Positions 17,372 to 26,397 of a stretch of 64,000 bases of DNA are shown one piece after another. The stretch covers positions 468,517 through 532,516 of the forward strand of contig PLDC01000019.1 of NCBI GenBank assembly GCA_003134995.1, read 5' to 3'. Source of the DNA: Acidobacteriaceae bacterium. GTDB lineage: Bacteria; Acidobacteriota; Terriglobia; Terriglobales; Acidobacteriaceae. The notes under the pieces are model-generated. The model searched no databases, had not been told where the DNA came from, and saw nothing but the letters and a program-made list of their open reading frames with translations. Position 1 is the first letter of the stretch; every line of letters begins with the position of its first letter. The translations under genes and the position numbers were made by a program.

Positions 17372-19234
17372 GTGAACAGTCAGAGAAACAACGCGCGTGT
17401 GCTCGGTTGGCTGCTGGCATTCGGGGTGATGCTGGCGGGCCAGGGATGGGCTCAGATCGAGATCGGCAAGAACACGAGCATGAGCCTGAGCGGAGACGTG
17501 GGGTTCGGCTATAACGGAAGTAACGGCGACACGATAGGCTCAAGTCATAGCACGCTTTTTAGCGGCGATGCCGTCCTGCAAGGTTATTACTACAATCCCA
17601 GGTTTTTGAGCTACTACGTTGATCCTATCTACAATCGGTCGCAGGCGGATTCGGGGGAAGGCTCGCTTACCAATGCGTCCAACGTCAGCGCGGGAGTGAA
17701 CCTGTTCAGCGGCAGCCACTTTCCCGGATCCATATCGTTCGGTGAAGGATTCAACACGAGCGGGACCTATGGGATAGGCGTGACCCCGGGGCTTGACACC
17801 ACAGGCAAGTCGCACAGCTTCGGCATTGGGTGGGCAGAACTCATTCCGGGTGCGCCGCCTGTGAACATCCAGTATTCGCAGACGGCTTCGGAAAACTCGA
17901 TTTTTGGCACCAGCCAGGACGATCACACGGACGCAAAAAATCTCAACGTCTTCAGCAACTACAAGCTCGCGGGCTGGTATATGGGAGCGCACCTGACCGA
18001 TACCTGGACGAGTACGGAGTTGCCGGCGTTGATAACCGGCACTGATCAGGCCGTTACCGGGGACACGAATTCAAAGTCATTTTCCGTCAACGCAAACCAC
18101 AAACTGCCGCTGCGGGGCTCATTTGGAGCGAGCTACGGATGGTCTGATTTCACTGGTAATGAGAACGGTTCCAGCTATTCCGGTGGTAACCAGACGTTGA
18201 GCGCGAGCGCCGCCTTTGCGCCCACAGACAGGTTCACGTCATCGTTCCAGGCTAACTACGACAGCAGTCTCGCAGGGTCCATCGAACAGCAACTCATCGG
18301 CGTGGGCGCGGTTACTCCGCAGGTTGATCTGGGCAAAAGCAGCTACTCGATTTCCCTCAACAACTCCGACAATGTGGTGATTACTAAGAGCCTGTCGGCC
18401 GGGTTCAATGTGGGCCACGTCGAGCAAGTGGTGTACGGCGAAACCGTCTCAGCAACCCACTTTAGCGCGATCATCGACTACCGGTTTCTGAAGCCGCTTT
18501 GGGGTACGGTCGTGGTCTATGCCGGGTTAAACGACGAGGCGACAGAAGCGGGGAACACGGGAGCGGGTCTGATTGCGGGAGTGAACTTCACCAAACAATG
18601 GAGCAATTTCGAGCTGGACGGAAGCTTCGGCTATTCGCAGGATACGCAGACGGTGCTGGCCACGGAGGTGACGTCCAATTATTCCTACCTGGCAAAAGCG
18701 CAGCGCCGCCTGGGCCGCCGGGTGCGGTGGTTGACTACATTTAACGGTTTCCACACCGGGTTGGGCGAGGCAGAGGGTTCGAGCGCCCATGCGGAATCCT
18801 ACGGAACCCAGCTCGTGTACAAGATGTATAACGTGGGAGCGACCTACGGTCACACTTCGGGTACGGTGCTGCTGACTGCGAATGGGCTGGTGGCGGCGCC
18901 GGGCACGCTTGCGCCGGTGCTGACGGCCAATGGGTCGCTGCTCGATACCGGCTCCTCTTACTCATTCAGCTTTACGACCAACCCGATACGCCGGCTTTCG
19001 TTCAGCACCAGCTACATGAGAACGCTCAATGACAGCCTGGCTGGGGTGGCGGGGGCGGCCGCTTCGAACAGCGCGTCGAAGGTATATCTGATGTTCACCA
19101 CTTACCAGTTCCGCAAGATGGTGTTTACAGCGGGGTATACTAACCTGAATCAGTTTGTCAGCGCATCTGGGCTGCCGCCCGCCAGCTACACGAATTTTTA
19201 CGTCGGAATCCAACGATGGTTCAAGGCCTTCTAG
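17372..19234 (+). CDS. Large outer-membrane beta-barrel protein (620 aa)
   Basis: A 620-residue exported protein with a signal peptide (VLGWLLAFGVMLAGQGWAQ) after a GTG start at 17372; longer starts at 17288 lack a ribosome site. The mature protein is made of alternating polar/hydrophobic strands rich in Gly, Ser, Asn and Tyr and ends in a C-terminal phenylalanine (QRWFKAF), the usual signal for barrel insertion. No known porin family motif or N-terminal CXXC is seen. The length would allow about 26 strands, in the range of MtrB/PioB-type electron-conduit barrels. Neighbours are a SurA-like chaperone upstream and an NHL protein plus a multihaem cytochrome downstream, which suggests a porin-cytochrome conduit. 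Confidence 0.82.
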   Translation: MNSQRNNARVLGWLLAFGVMLAGQGWAQIEIGKNTSMSLSGDVGFGYNGSNGDTIGSSHSTLFSGDAVLQGYYYNPRFLSYYVDPIYNRSQADSGEGSLTNASNVSAGVNLFSGSHFPGSISFGEGFNTSGTYGIGVTPGLDTTGKSHSFGIGWAELIPGAPPVNIQYSQTASENSIFGTSQDDHTDAKNLNVFSNYKLAGWYMGAHLTDTWTSTELPALITGTDQAVTGDTNSKSFSVNANHKLPLRGSFGASYGWSDFTGNENGSSYSGGNQTLSASAAFAPTDRFTSSFQANYDSSLAGSIEQQLIGVGAVTPQVDLGKSSYSISLNNSDNVVITKSLSAGFNVGHVEQVVYGETVSATHFSAIIDYRFLKPLWGTVVVYAGLNDEATEAGNTGAGLIAGVNFTKQWSNFELDGSFGYSQDTQTVLATEVTSNYSYLAKAQRRLGRRVRWLTTFNGFHTGLGEAEGSSAHAESYGTQLVYKMYNVGATYGHTSGTVLLTANGLVAAPGTLAPVLTANGSLLDTGSSYSFSFTTNPIRRLSFSTSYMRTLNDSLAGVAGAAASNSASKVYLMFTTYQFRKMVFTAGYTNLNQFVSASGLPPASYTNFYVGIQRWFKAF

Positions 19235-20322
19235 CGCGATCCGATGCGGGGAATTGGGTCGGCTTGTGTCTTTGCATGGTGCTGGCCGTTGGTGTGGCCG
19301 TGCCGGCATATGCGGAAGACGCCAAGGCGGAGAAAAATGAGCCGACTCCGGGACCCGAGTTGTTGCTGCAAGGCGGGCGCAAGCTGGCTTTTGTGCGCAC
19401 CTTTACCACGGACCGCGACGTTTCGCCGAAGCGGAGCTTCTTCAAAAAGGTGATCGACGTGGTGGCGGGAGCGCCGGACCGGCATCAGACGATCCGTCCC
19501 TATGGAATTGCCGTGGACTCGCGCGGGCGGGCGATTGTGACGGACCCGGGGGCGATGGGCATCCACATCTTTGATTTTCGCGACCACAAATATAAATTCA
19601 TCGCGCGCAATGACAAAGATGAGAACTCGATGAAGTCTCCGCAGTGCGTTGCCGTGGATGCGCAAGACAACTTTTATGTGACGGACTCGGAAACTGGGAG
19701 GATTTTTGTTTTCGAGCCAGGAGGGAAGTTCAAGCGCATCATCGGCAATCTGAAAGGCGGAGAAGGTTTTTTCAAGCGGCCCACGGGGATTGCGGTGGAT
19801 TCGGCGGCGCAGAGGATCTACGTCACAGACACGCTGCGGAACAAGGTTTACGTTTTGGATATGCAGGGAAGCGTGATGCAGATGATCGGCAAGACGGGAA
19901 CAGGAAACGGGGAATTCAATTTTCCGACGGAGATTGTTTTGCACGGGCAGGATCTGGCAGTGGTGGACACGATGAATTTCCGCGTGCAGGTCTTTGATCG
20001 CGGCGGGACCTTCAAGTACGCCATAGGCAACGTCGGCGACGGAGAAGATTTCGGAAGCTTCTTTCGTCCGAAGGGAATCGGGTTCGACAGCGAAGGACAC
20101 CTGTACGTGGTGGATGCCGCATGGAGCAGAGTGCAGGTATTCGATCAACTCGGTGAGTTGCTTTATTACTTTGGGACACGGGGAGAAAAACCGGGAGCGT
20201 TCAACCTGCCTTCCGGCATGTTCATCGATCGGAACGACAGCGTGTACATCGCGGATTCTTACAACAGCCGTATCCAGGAGTTTCAGTACTACGGGAAGCG
20301 AGAGCCGGGCGGAGGCCAGTGA
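19216..20322 (+). CDS. Exported NHL-repeat protein, second copy
   Basis: A 368-residue exported six-blade NHL propeller with signal peptide (VGLCLCMVLAVGVAVPAYA). Repeats follow the pattern P.GIAVD..G..YVTD....R(I/V).VF, with clear copies near residues 92-120, 142-168, 190-216, 238-262, 286-312 and 333-360. Its first 19 bases overlap the end of the barrel gene, so translation is probably coupled. The next gene starts 3 bp after its stop. It is a paralogue of the protein at 12796 but lacks the proline/lysine-rich tail. The tight placement between barrel and cytochrome supports a structural role in the same complex. Confidence 0.88.
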   Translation: MVQGLLARSDAGNWVGLCLCMVLAVGVAVPAYAEDAKAEKNEPTPGPELLLQGGRKLAFVRTFTTDRDVSPKRSFFKKVIDVVAGAPDRHQTIRPYGIAVDSRGRAIVTDPGAMGIHIFDFRDHKYKFIARNDKDENSMKSPQCVAVDAQDNFYVTDSETGRIFVFEPGGKFKRIIGNLKGGEGFFKRPTGIAVDSAAQRIYVTDTLRNKVYVLDMQGSVMQMIGKTGTGNGEFNFPTEIVLHGQDLAVVDTMNFRVQVFDRGGTFKYAIGNVGDGEDFGSFFRPKGIGFDSEGHLYVVDAAWSRVQVFDQLGELLYYFGTRGEKPGAFNLPSGMFIDRNDSVYIADSYNSRIQEFQYYGKREPGGGQ

Positions 20323-20325
20323 GAG

Positions 20326-22242
20326 ATGAAGTGGCGGCTAGTATTCGCGGCTCTGCTTTGCATGACGGGTAGCCTGCAAGGGCAATTCAGCGGCGATGTG
20401 CTGGGATCGCATGACATGGGTCCCGGCGGAACATCGCCGGTGAAGGGCGGGCTGCCTCCTTGCCAGTTTTGCCATGCGCCTCACTCGGGAAATAGCAAGG
20501 GGCCGCTTTGGGCCCAGACGTATTCTACGCAGATTTACAATCTTTACCGCAGCACCACTGATCCGGCCCAGACGATGGAACAGCCGCCGATCGGCGCGCC
20601 CAGCAGCCTGTGCCTGAGTTGCCACGATGGAACGGTTGCTCCTGGTCAGACCATACCTTACGGCAAACTTCAGACGCAGGGAACCATGAGTGCCAGCGAT
20701 ATTCTCGGGACGAGCCTGCAGAATTCGCATCCATTCAGCTTCAATAAGCTAAAGGATCAGGCCGACCTGGTAGCAAGTTTGATATCGAAGGGGCAACCCC
20801 AGGATCCGTTGCAGAGGGTGACGCTGATCAATGGAAACGTTGAATGTGAGAGCTGCCACAATCCCCATGTTCAAAATGTAGACACGACTTCGCTGAACTT
20901 CCTGGTGAGAAACAATGCCGGAGGTGCGATGTGCCTTTCGTGCCACGCAACATCTCCGCGCACAGTGAACTCCCTGAAGAACCAGTTGGTCTCGTGGCCG
21001 AACGGCGTGCACGCCACCATTTCGAACGCGATTCTGCCGGCAGCGAATGTGGGACCCTACGCCACCGTGGCTCAAAACGCGTGCACCAGTTGTCATGTGC
21101 AGCACAATGCGAACGGTCCGGCACGATTGTTGCGCGGGGCAACGCCGGCGCCGGCGAACATGGATTCCTACACGCAGAACTGCATAACCTGCCATAACGG
21201 CAACAGAAATATCTCTCCGAGCGTCGCGAACGTTTATGCGGAGTTCTCGAAGTACTCCTACCATCCATATCCCTCAGGGAATAGCACGCACGACACGGCT
21301 GAGGCGATCCTTGTAAATAACAACCGCCATGCCACTTGCGCGGACTGCCACAACGGGCACGGGGCGCAGCAAACGACTGCGTTCGCGGCTCCGCCGCTGC
21401 TTCGTCCGTCTCAGAATGCGGTGAATGGAATTTCTGCCAGCGATGGAATCACGCCTGTCACGCCAGCAGTAAACCAATATGAGAATTGCCTTCGTTGCCA
21501 CGGGAGCTCGACCGGCAAGGCCACTACATCCAAATTTGGATATCTCCCGGTGCGGTACGTGGCTAACCCAGCGGATCCTAACAATGTCATTACGCAGTTT
21601 GCCGCCACAGCATCCTCAAGCCATCCCGTAACGCACACTAACTCCTCCAGTTACCCTCAACCCAGTCTTCTCCCTTACATGTCGCAACTCAACGGAACCA
21701 GTCAGGGGCGACTGATGGGCATCCAGATTTTTTGCACGGACTGTCACAACAGCGATGACAATCGCGAATTCGGCGGATTGGGCCCCAGCGGCCCGCATGG
21801 ATCCAAATGGCCCCACCTTTTGGAGCGCCGTTATGAATTAAGCCAGGCACCCGGCCGCGGCCAGCGGATTACGAACCTTTTTCCAAACCCAGATCTATCG
21901 GTGAATGGGCCTTACGCGATGTGCGGCAAATGCCATGATCTCCCGGGCAATATCATCAAGAACACAAGTTGGTCGCAGCACTCCGCACACATCAATTCTG
22001 GATTTACATGTTCTACGTGTCATACCGCGCACGGGATAGCAGGCAGAAATGGAACTGTTAGCGGAGATCGGCTCGTCGACTTCGACCTGAATGTAGTTGC
22101 TCCGAACGGCGGGGCGCCCATTTCTTACAATGGAAACACTGGAACCTGCGCGTTGGTCTGCCATGAAGTGGCACACAACGCAAACGGCACGGTCGGCACC
22201 GCCACCGCAGCCCCCCGCAGCGGATCAAGTCCCAGGCCGTGA
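20326..22242 (+). CDS. Exported 11-12-haem c-type cytochrome
   Basis: A 638-residue exported cytochrome with a short signal peptide (KWRLVFAALLCMTGSLQG). I count eleven CXXCH motifs (CQFCH, CLSCH, CESCH, CLSCH, CTSCH, CITCH, CADCH, CLRCH, CTDCH, CGKCH, CSTCH) plus one variant CALVCH at residues 608-613 that has three residues between the cysteines. The first quarter repeats the module of the 4-haem protein (CHAPHSG, GPLWAQT, CLSCHDG, HPF). It starts 3 bp after the second NHL gene and its end overlaps the next gene by 4 bp. It is probably the terminal or outer cytochrome of the proposed conduit. Confidence 0.92.
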   Translation: MKWRLVFAALLCMTGSLQGQFSGDVLGSHDMGPGGTSPVKGGLPPCQFCHAPHSGNSKGPLWAQTYSTQIYNLYRSTTDPAQTMEQPPIGAPSSLCLSCHDGTVAPGQTIPYGKLQTQGTMSASDILGTSLQNSHPFSFNKLKDQADLVASLISKGQPQDPLQRVTLINGNVECESCHNPHVQNVDTTSLNFLVRNNAGGAMCLSCHATSPRTVNSLKNQLVSWPNGVHATISNAILPAANVGPYATVAQNACTSCHVQHNANGPARLLRGATPAPANMDSYTQNCITCHNGNRNISPSVANVYAEFSKYSYHPYPSGNSTHDTAEAILVNNNRHATCADCHNGHGAQQTTAFAAPPLLRPSQNAVNGISASDGITPVTPAVNQYENCLRCHGSSTGKATTSKFGYLPVRYVANPADPNNVITQFAATASSSHPVTHTNSSSYPQPSLLPYMSQLNGTSQGRLMGIQIFCTDCHNSDDNREFGGLGPSGPHGSKWPHLLERRYELSQAPGRGQRITNLFPNPDLSVNGPYAMCGKCHDLPGNIIKNTSWSQHSAHINSGFTCSTCHTAHGIAGRNGTVSGDRLVDFDLNVVAPNGGAPISYNGNTGTCALVCHEVAHNANGTVGTATAAPRSGSSPRP

Positions 22243-24407
22243 GGCTTGACTCGAAGGGGTCAGGCCGTCCGGTTATGACATCCCTGCGCCAAACCCGCTT
22301 ATCACAGTGCGCGCGACTAGCCCTTTTTATTCTTGCGCTTCTATATGCATTTGCCGCGGGCCTGCGAACTCTGGGAGATTTCGATCTTGGATGGCAACTG
22401 GCAACGGGCCGCTGGATCGTGCAGCACGGGCGCATACCATTTACAGATGTTTTCTCTTATACCGCTGCTGGCACGGAGTGGATTTATCCAGTTCTGTCGC
22501 AAGTTTTGCTTTATCTGTCATACGTGATTGGTGGCTATGGCCTTTTGTCGTGGCTAGGCGCGGCAGCTTGTGTGGGGACAGTCGCTCTTCTGCTGCATCG
22601 TTCTTCCACTGCAGGTGTGATTCTGACGATTGTGTCGGTTCCACTCATTGCTGCCTGCACCCCGCCCCGGACCGAAATGTTCACGGCAATCCTGTTCGCT
22701 GCATACGTAAACCTTTTATGGCACTACCACGAATCGGGAGAAGCTCGGTTGTGGTTGCTTCCCGTGCTCATGTGCTTGTGGGTGAACTTGCACTTAGGAT
22801 TCATCGCGGGCTTGGCGATGTGCGCGGCATACGTCTTGCTCGAACTCGAAGATGCGATTGCGCCTTCGCGCAGACTTGGCGCCTTGCTTCGATTGAAAAA
22901 GGCATGGCCGTGGCTGCTTGCCACGCTCGCAGCCACACTCGTCAACCCATGGGGTTGGCGAATTTATGTAGCGATAGAACGACAGCGGAGCATCGTTCAA
23001 ACCCATAGTTTATGGATTTCGGAATGGGAAGGATTGCGACTCACTCCCGCCGCTTTCGCAAAGGCACTCGCATGGCGTGACCCGGACGGCGCCGTTTATT
23101 GGTTGATACTCGCTGCAGTGGTCGCCGTACTCTGCGCATTAGCAAAGCGCAAATTCGTGCCAGCATTTCTTCTGGCGAGTGCGATCTATCTCGTGATCCA
23201 TGCCATACGGATGGAGGCGTGTTTCGCAACCATCACTGTAGTGATTGGGGGAACTTTTTTGTCGCAAGCTGCAAGTTCGGTTCGTGAACGGATTGCGACT
23301 CGCTATCAAGTATCCTCGCGTACCAGAATGTTCGCTGCAGTCACTTCGATTGCAGTAATAGCGTGTTTTGTGGCCGTCAGGGGTTATGGCCTCGTTACGA
23401 ACCGCGTTTATCTCAGATCTCCTTTCTCATTTTCTATCTTTGGAGCGGGGCAATCTGTGTGGGCTCCCGAGCAGGCGGAAGCATTTGTACTAAAAGAAAA
23501 ACTTCCGCGCAATTTGTTTCACGACTTCAATTCGGGCGGCTTCGTAGTGTGGAACCTCTCACCCGCATACCCGGATTACATTGACGGTCGTTCCGTTCCT
23601 TTTGGAGGCTCGTTGCTGATGCGCAATTCGAGCCTGTTAGAGCAATCGCTGGATTCAGAAGCATGGCGCAGTGAAGCCAACACAAGAGAAATTAACACTA
23701 TGCTCTTGTCCATGGATTTCGAGGCGGGAAACGCACTGCGAAGTTTGGGCAGCTATTGCGACGCGCAACAATGGCGACCGGTTTTTCTGGATGCGTTCGG
23801 CGCGGTTTTTTTGCGTGTCGTGCCGGAAACGACCGATTTTGTTCATCGACTTCAGATCGACTGCAAAACCGTGCAGTTTGCGGATCCGCCACCCACCATT
23901 TCGAGCGCCGAGCAATTTCGGTATCTATTAAACGTTGGAACGATTATGGTCGTCCTCGATCGAAATGAGGAAGCCCAGCAACGCCTGGAAAAGGCGGAGC
24001 GGATCTTTACAGAGAATGCATTCTTGCACTATGCGAAAGGAGTCGCACTGGGGAATATGGGGTTTCCGGAAGACTCCGAGCGTGAGTTCCTCATTTCGAC
24101 AAAACTTGGCTCAACGGATGATGCTCCAGTCGCACTTGCGCGAATTTACGATCACGACGGTCGCTATGAGGACGAGGCACAGGTTCTGAAAAACGCAGCC
24201 GACCGAGCCAGCAGACCCCATTGGTTGTATCTGATGCTGGGTAAGGTCGAACTTAAACTTGGACATTCAGACCTTGCGCTGGCCGCATTTCAGAAGGCCG
24301 AGCGCGAAAGTCCATTCCGCGGCGAAGCTTATTCACTAGGAACAGAATTCCGGTCACAGGTTGAGGCGGGAAAACAGCGTGCGACGGAGAGTACGTCGAA
24401 GAACTGA
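22239..24407 (+). CDS. Multi-pass membrane protein with C-terminal TPR domain (722 aa)
   Basis: A 722-residue protein with about ten transmembrane helices in residues 20-380, a soluble region containing FHDFNSGGFVVWNLSP and YIDGRS, and a C-terminal TPR-like helical region (about 560-710). The arrangement resembles uncharacterised membrane proteins related to GT-C-type glycosyltransferases, but I see no certain catalytic motif. The GTG at 22239 overlaps the stop of the cytochrome gene by 4 bp; an ATG at 22275 is an alternative. Coupling to the cytochrome genes could mean a role in modification or assembly of the surface complex. Function is otherwise unknown. Confidence 0.75.
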   Translation: MRLDSKGSGRPVMTSLRQTRLSQCARLALFILALLYAFAAGLRTLGDFDLGWQLATGRWIVQHGRIPFTDVFSYTAAGTEWIYPVLSQVLLYLSYVIGGYGLLSWLGAAACVGTVALLLHRSSTAGVILTIVSVPLIAACTPPRTEMFTAILFAAYVNLLWHYHESGEARLWLLPVLMCLWVNLHLGFIAGLAMCAAYVLLELEDAIAPSRRLGALLRLKKAWPWLLATLAATLVNPWGWRIYVAIERQRSIVQTHSLWISEWEGLRLTPAAFAKALAWRDPDGAVYWLILAAVVAVLCALAKRKFVPAFLLASAIYLVIHAIRMEACFATITVVIGGTFLSQAASSVRERIATRYQVSSRTRMFAAVTSIAVIACFVAVRGYGLVTNRVYLRSPFSFSIFGAGQSVWAPEQAEAFVLKEKLPRNLFHDFNSGGFVVWNLSPAYPDYIDGRSVPFGGSLLMRNSSLLEQSLDSEAWRSEANTREINTMLLSMDFEAGNALRSLGSYCDAQQWRPVFLDAFGAVFLRVVPETTDFVHRLQIDCKTVQFADPPPTISSAEQFRYLLNVGTIMVVLDRNEEAQQRLEKAERIFTENAFLHYAKGVALGNMGFPEDSEREFLISTKLGSTDDAPVALARIYDHDGRYEDEAQVLKNAADRASRPHWLYLMLGKVELKLGHSDLALAAFQKAERESPFRGEAYSLGTEFRSQVEAGKQRATESTSKN

Positions 24408-24506
24408 TCGTGCTTCTGAAAGTGAAGGCCCGATTCTGCCACGGCTGTAGAGGGAGAAGCAGTCACGGGATCGCTTTCATCTTCATCACGCAGAAGCTGT
24501 CCGTAT

Positions 24507-25190
24507 TTACTGCAATGGTTTCGCTGGTGTTCCCGGTTTCACCCCCGAATGCTTCTTGGCCTGTGCCATTAATTCCACAACCTTCTCTTTGCCTTCATAG
24601 TTCGGATTTGTGTCCAGCAATTTCTGCCAGGTGGCGACGGCTTTGTCGATATCCATCTTGCCTTGCCACTCGACGATGCCGAGGTTGAAGAGCGTGTTGG
24701 GCTTATTGGGTTCGTAGGAGAGCGACTTTTGAAATTCCACGATCGCGGAATCGGCGTCGCCGTTATACCAATACGCGGTCGCCATGTCCGTCCGGACGCC
24801 CGCGTTGGCAGGCTGTATCTTCAGCACGCGCTGGTAATAATCGATCGCTGCGGGGTAAAGCTGGGTGTCGTAATAGACATTCCCGATGTTTGCCAGAAGG
24901 GCGGCATTGTTCGGGTCAGCTTTGAGTTTGTCGAGGAGCGGTGCGGCTTGCGTGTCCGCCATTTTCTGCATCTGCGCCGGAGTCGGCGCCTGCGCTGCCT
25001 GGTCTCCCATTGCCGGAGCCGCGGCCGACGCGGTCGTGGTCTCGGCTGCAGCGGTGGCTGGGCTCTGGGATCCGCGGATCAACCAGCCGCCCGCAATTCC
25101 AACCAGCAAGCAGATAACTGCCAACACGTAGGCCTGCACGCTAGTCCATTGTTCGATCGACGAGGAACTTGCGCGATTTGTGTCCGTCAT
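24507..25190 (-). CDS. Membrane-anchored TPR protein, copy 1
   Basis: A 227-residue protein with one N-terminal membrane segment (AYVLAVICLLVGIAGGWLI), a short Ala/Thr-rich linker and three or more TPR repeats (about residues 90-200). The ATG at 25190 has AAGGAG seven bases upstream. The layout (anchor then periplasmic TPRs) is that of NrfG/CcmH-C-terminal-like factors that hold apocytochromes during haem attachment, but many other TPR proteins look alike. It is a tandem paralogue of the gene at 25274; both share RGSQSPA directly after the membrane segment. The pair lies downstream of a perfect CRP/FNR-type box that is also present upstream of the cytochrome genes. Confidence 0.85.
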   Translation of the reverse strand: MTDTNRASSSSIEQWTSVQAYVLAVICLLVGIAGGWLIRGSQSPATAAAETTTASAAAPAMGDQAAQAPTPAQMQKMADTQAAPLLDKLKADPNNAALLANIGNVYYDTQLYPAAIDYYQRVLKIQPANAGVRTDMATAYWYNGDADSAIVEFQKSLSYEPNKPNTLFNLGIVEWQGKMDIDKAVATWQKLLDTNPNYEGKEKVVELMAQAKKHSGVKPGTPAKPLQ

Positions 25191-25273
25191 TGTCATGCTC
25201 CTTGCAACATTCTGTTGCTTCCCGGCCGAAGCCAACACGGGCCAGCTTCGCCCCTTACAATCCCGAACAGACG

Positions 25274-25933
25274 TTAGCTCTTGCTCTGCGCCTGGATGTC
25301 AGTTATCAGTTTCTGCACTCTGGCTTTACGGTCTTCACTCAACTGCGGATTCGATTTCAACAGCAGTTGCCAGGCTGCGAGTGCTCCGTTGCTGTCTTTT
25401 TTCCCCTGCAATTTCATGATTCCCAGGTTGAACAGGGAGTTGGCGTCCTTGGGGTCGTAGTGCAACGCTTGCTGCAATTGACTGATCGCACCATCCACGT
25501 CGCCGCCGTAGTAGAGGGACGAAGCGAACTGAGTGCGAGTCGGTACGTTCTTCGGATCAACGTTCACGGCCTTCTCGTAATAGCCGGCTGCTGCTTTGAA
25601 CTGGTGAGTCGCCTGGTACAGGTCTCCGACTTTGACGAGCAGACCGGCGTTGTCTGGATCGGTCTTGAGTTTTTCGAGCAAGGGCGCTGCCTTGTCGTCG
25701 GCCATCTTTTTCATCTGTTCAAGGCTGGGCATCTGCTCACCCGTACCGGCAGCGTGAGGAGAGTTTGTGGCGGCGGCCACAGTTGCTGGCGGCCGCAGGG
25801 CAGGCGATTGCGACCCCCGAAACAGGTAACCAATCGCCAGTCCAACCACGAGGCTGATTACCGCCATCGCATAGGCCTGCTTCGCTTGCCAAGCCGATGC
25901 CACGGTTGGCTGCACTTCGGTTTCGTTTTCCAT
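25274..25933 (-). CDS. Membrane-anchored TPR protein, copy 2
   Basis: A 219-residue protein with the same architecture as its downstream neighbour: membrane anchor (AYAMAVISLVVGLAIGYLF), RGSQSPA, a linker, then TPR repeats with NAGLLVKVGDLY and DANSLFNLGIMKLQGK. The second shares the NTLFNLGIVEWQGK pattern of the other copy, so the two arose by tandem duplication. It is first in the pair; the gap between the two is 83 bp. A perfect CRP/FNR-type box is centred about 170 bp upstream of its start. A role in cytochrome assembly is plausible from context only. Confidence 0.85.
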   Translation of the reverse strand: MENETEVQPTVASAWQAKQAYAMAVISLVVGLAIGYLFRGSQSPALRPPATVAAATNSPHAAGTGEQMPSLEQMKKMADDKAAPLLEKLKTDPDNAGLLVKVGDLYQATHQFKAAAGYYEKAVNVDPKNVPTRTQFASSLYYGGDVDGAISQLQQALHYDPKDANSLFNLGIMKLQGKKDSNGALAAWQLLLKSNPQLSEDRKARVQKLITDIQAQSKS

Positions 25934-26081
25934 CTGACCCCCATTGGCCGGTACTAGGCTTGACCTCGCCTCTTGCCCGGCTAGCCTGTAGGGAACGGTC
26001 CATCGCCGCCGACAGGACTTTTACAGCCCTTGCCTTACCCGATTCAACCTTAAAGGCGGGGTACCAAACAGGCAGCATTCT

Positions 26082-26117
26082 ACGTCACATGAGAATGTGA
26101 CGTCGGTCACACGTGAC
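26082..26117. promoter_or_regulatory. CRP/FNR-type box within overlapping palindromes
   Basis: Positions 26096-26111 read TGTGACGTCGGTCACA, a perfect TGTGA-N6-TCACA palindrome. It overlaps a second inverted repeat, ACGTCACAT-GAGA-ATGTGACGT at 26082-26103 (9-bp perfect arms), and a third, GTCAC-AC-GTGAC at 26106-26117. Such nested half-sites can bind a dimer in alternative registers. The site is upstream of the minus-strand TPR pair and could also serve the plus-strand gene at 26513. Confidence 0.75.
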
Positions 26118-26397
26118 GAAGCGCAATCAATCGTGGCGGATGCATTCGTTTGATTGCGAATGCAGAATGCCGGGCGCAGTTACGGGGCATGGCCGCGCAC
26201 TCAGCGATCTTCCACGCTGTTCTGATTGGGTGTTCGTTCGCGTGCGGGTGTTTTATCGTGCAATTCTGGAAACCGTAACCATCGAACCGTAATCGATTAT
26301 CGTTATGGACGCGGCCGTTGCAGGGGCAAATGTTCATGCAAGCTTCCTCTGAAAGATACGATCGCGTCGCCCGATGGGCACCAGCGATGGAGGGCAT

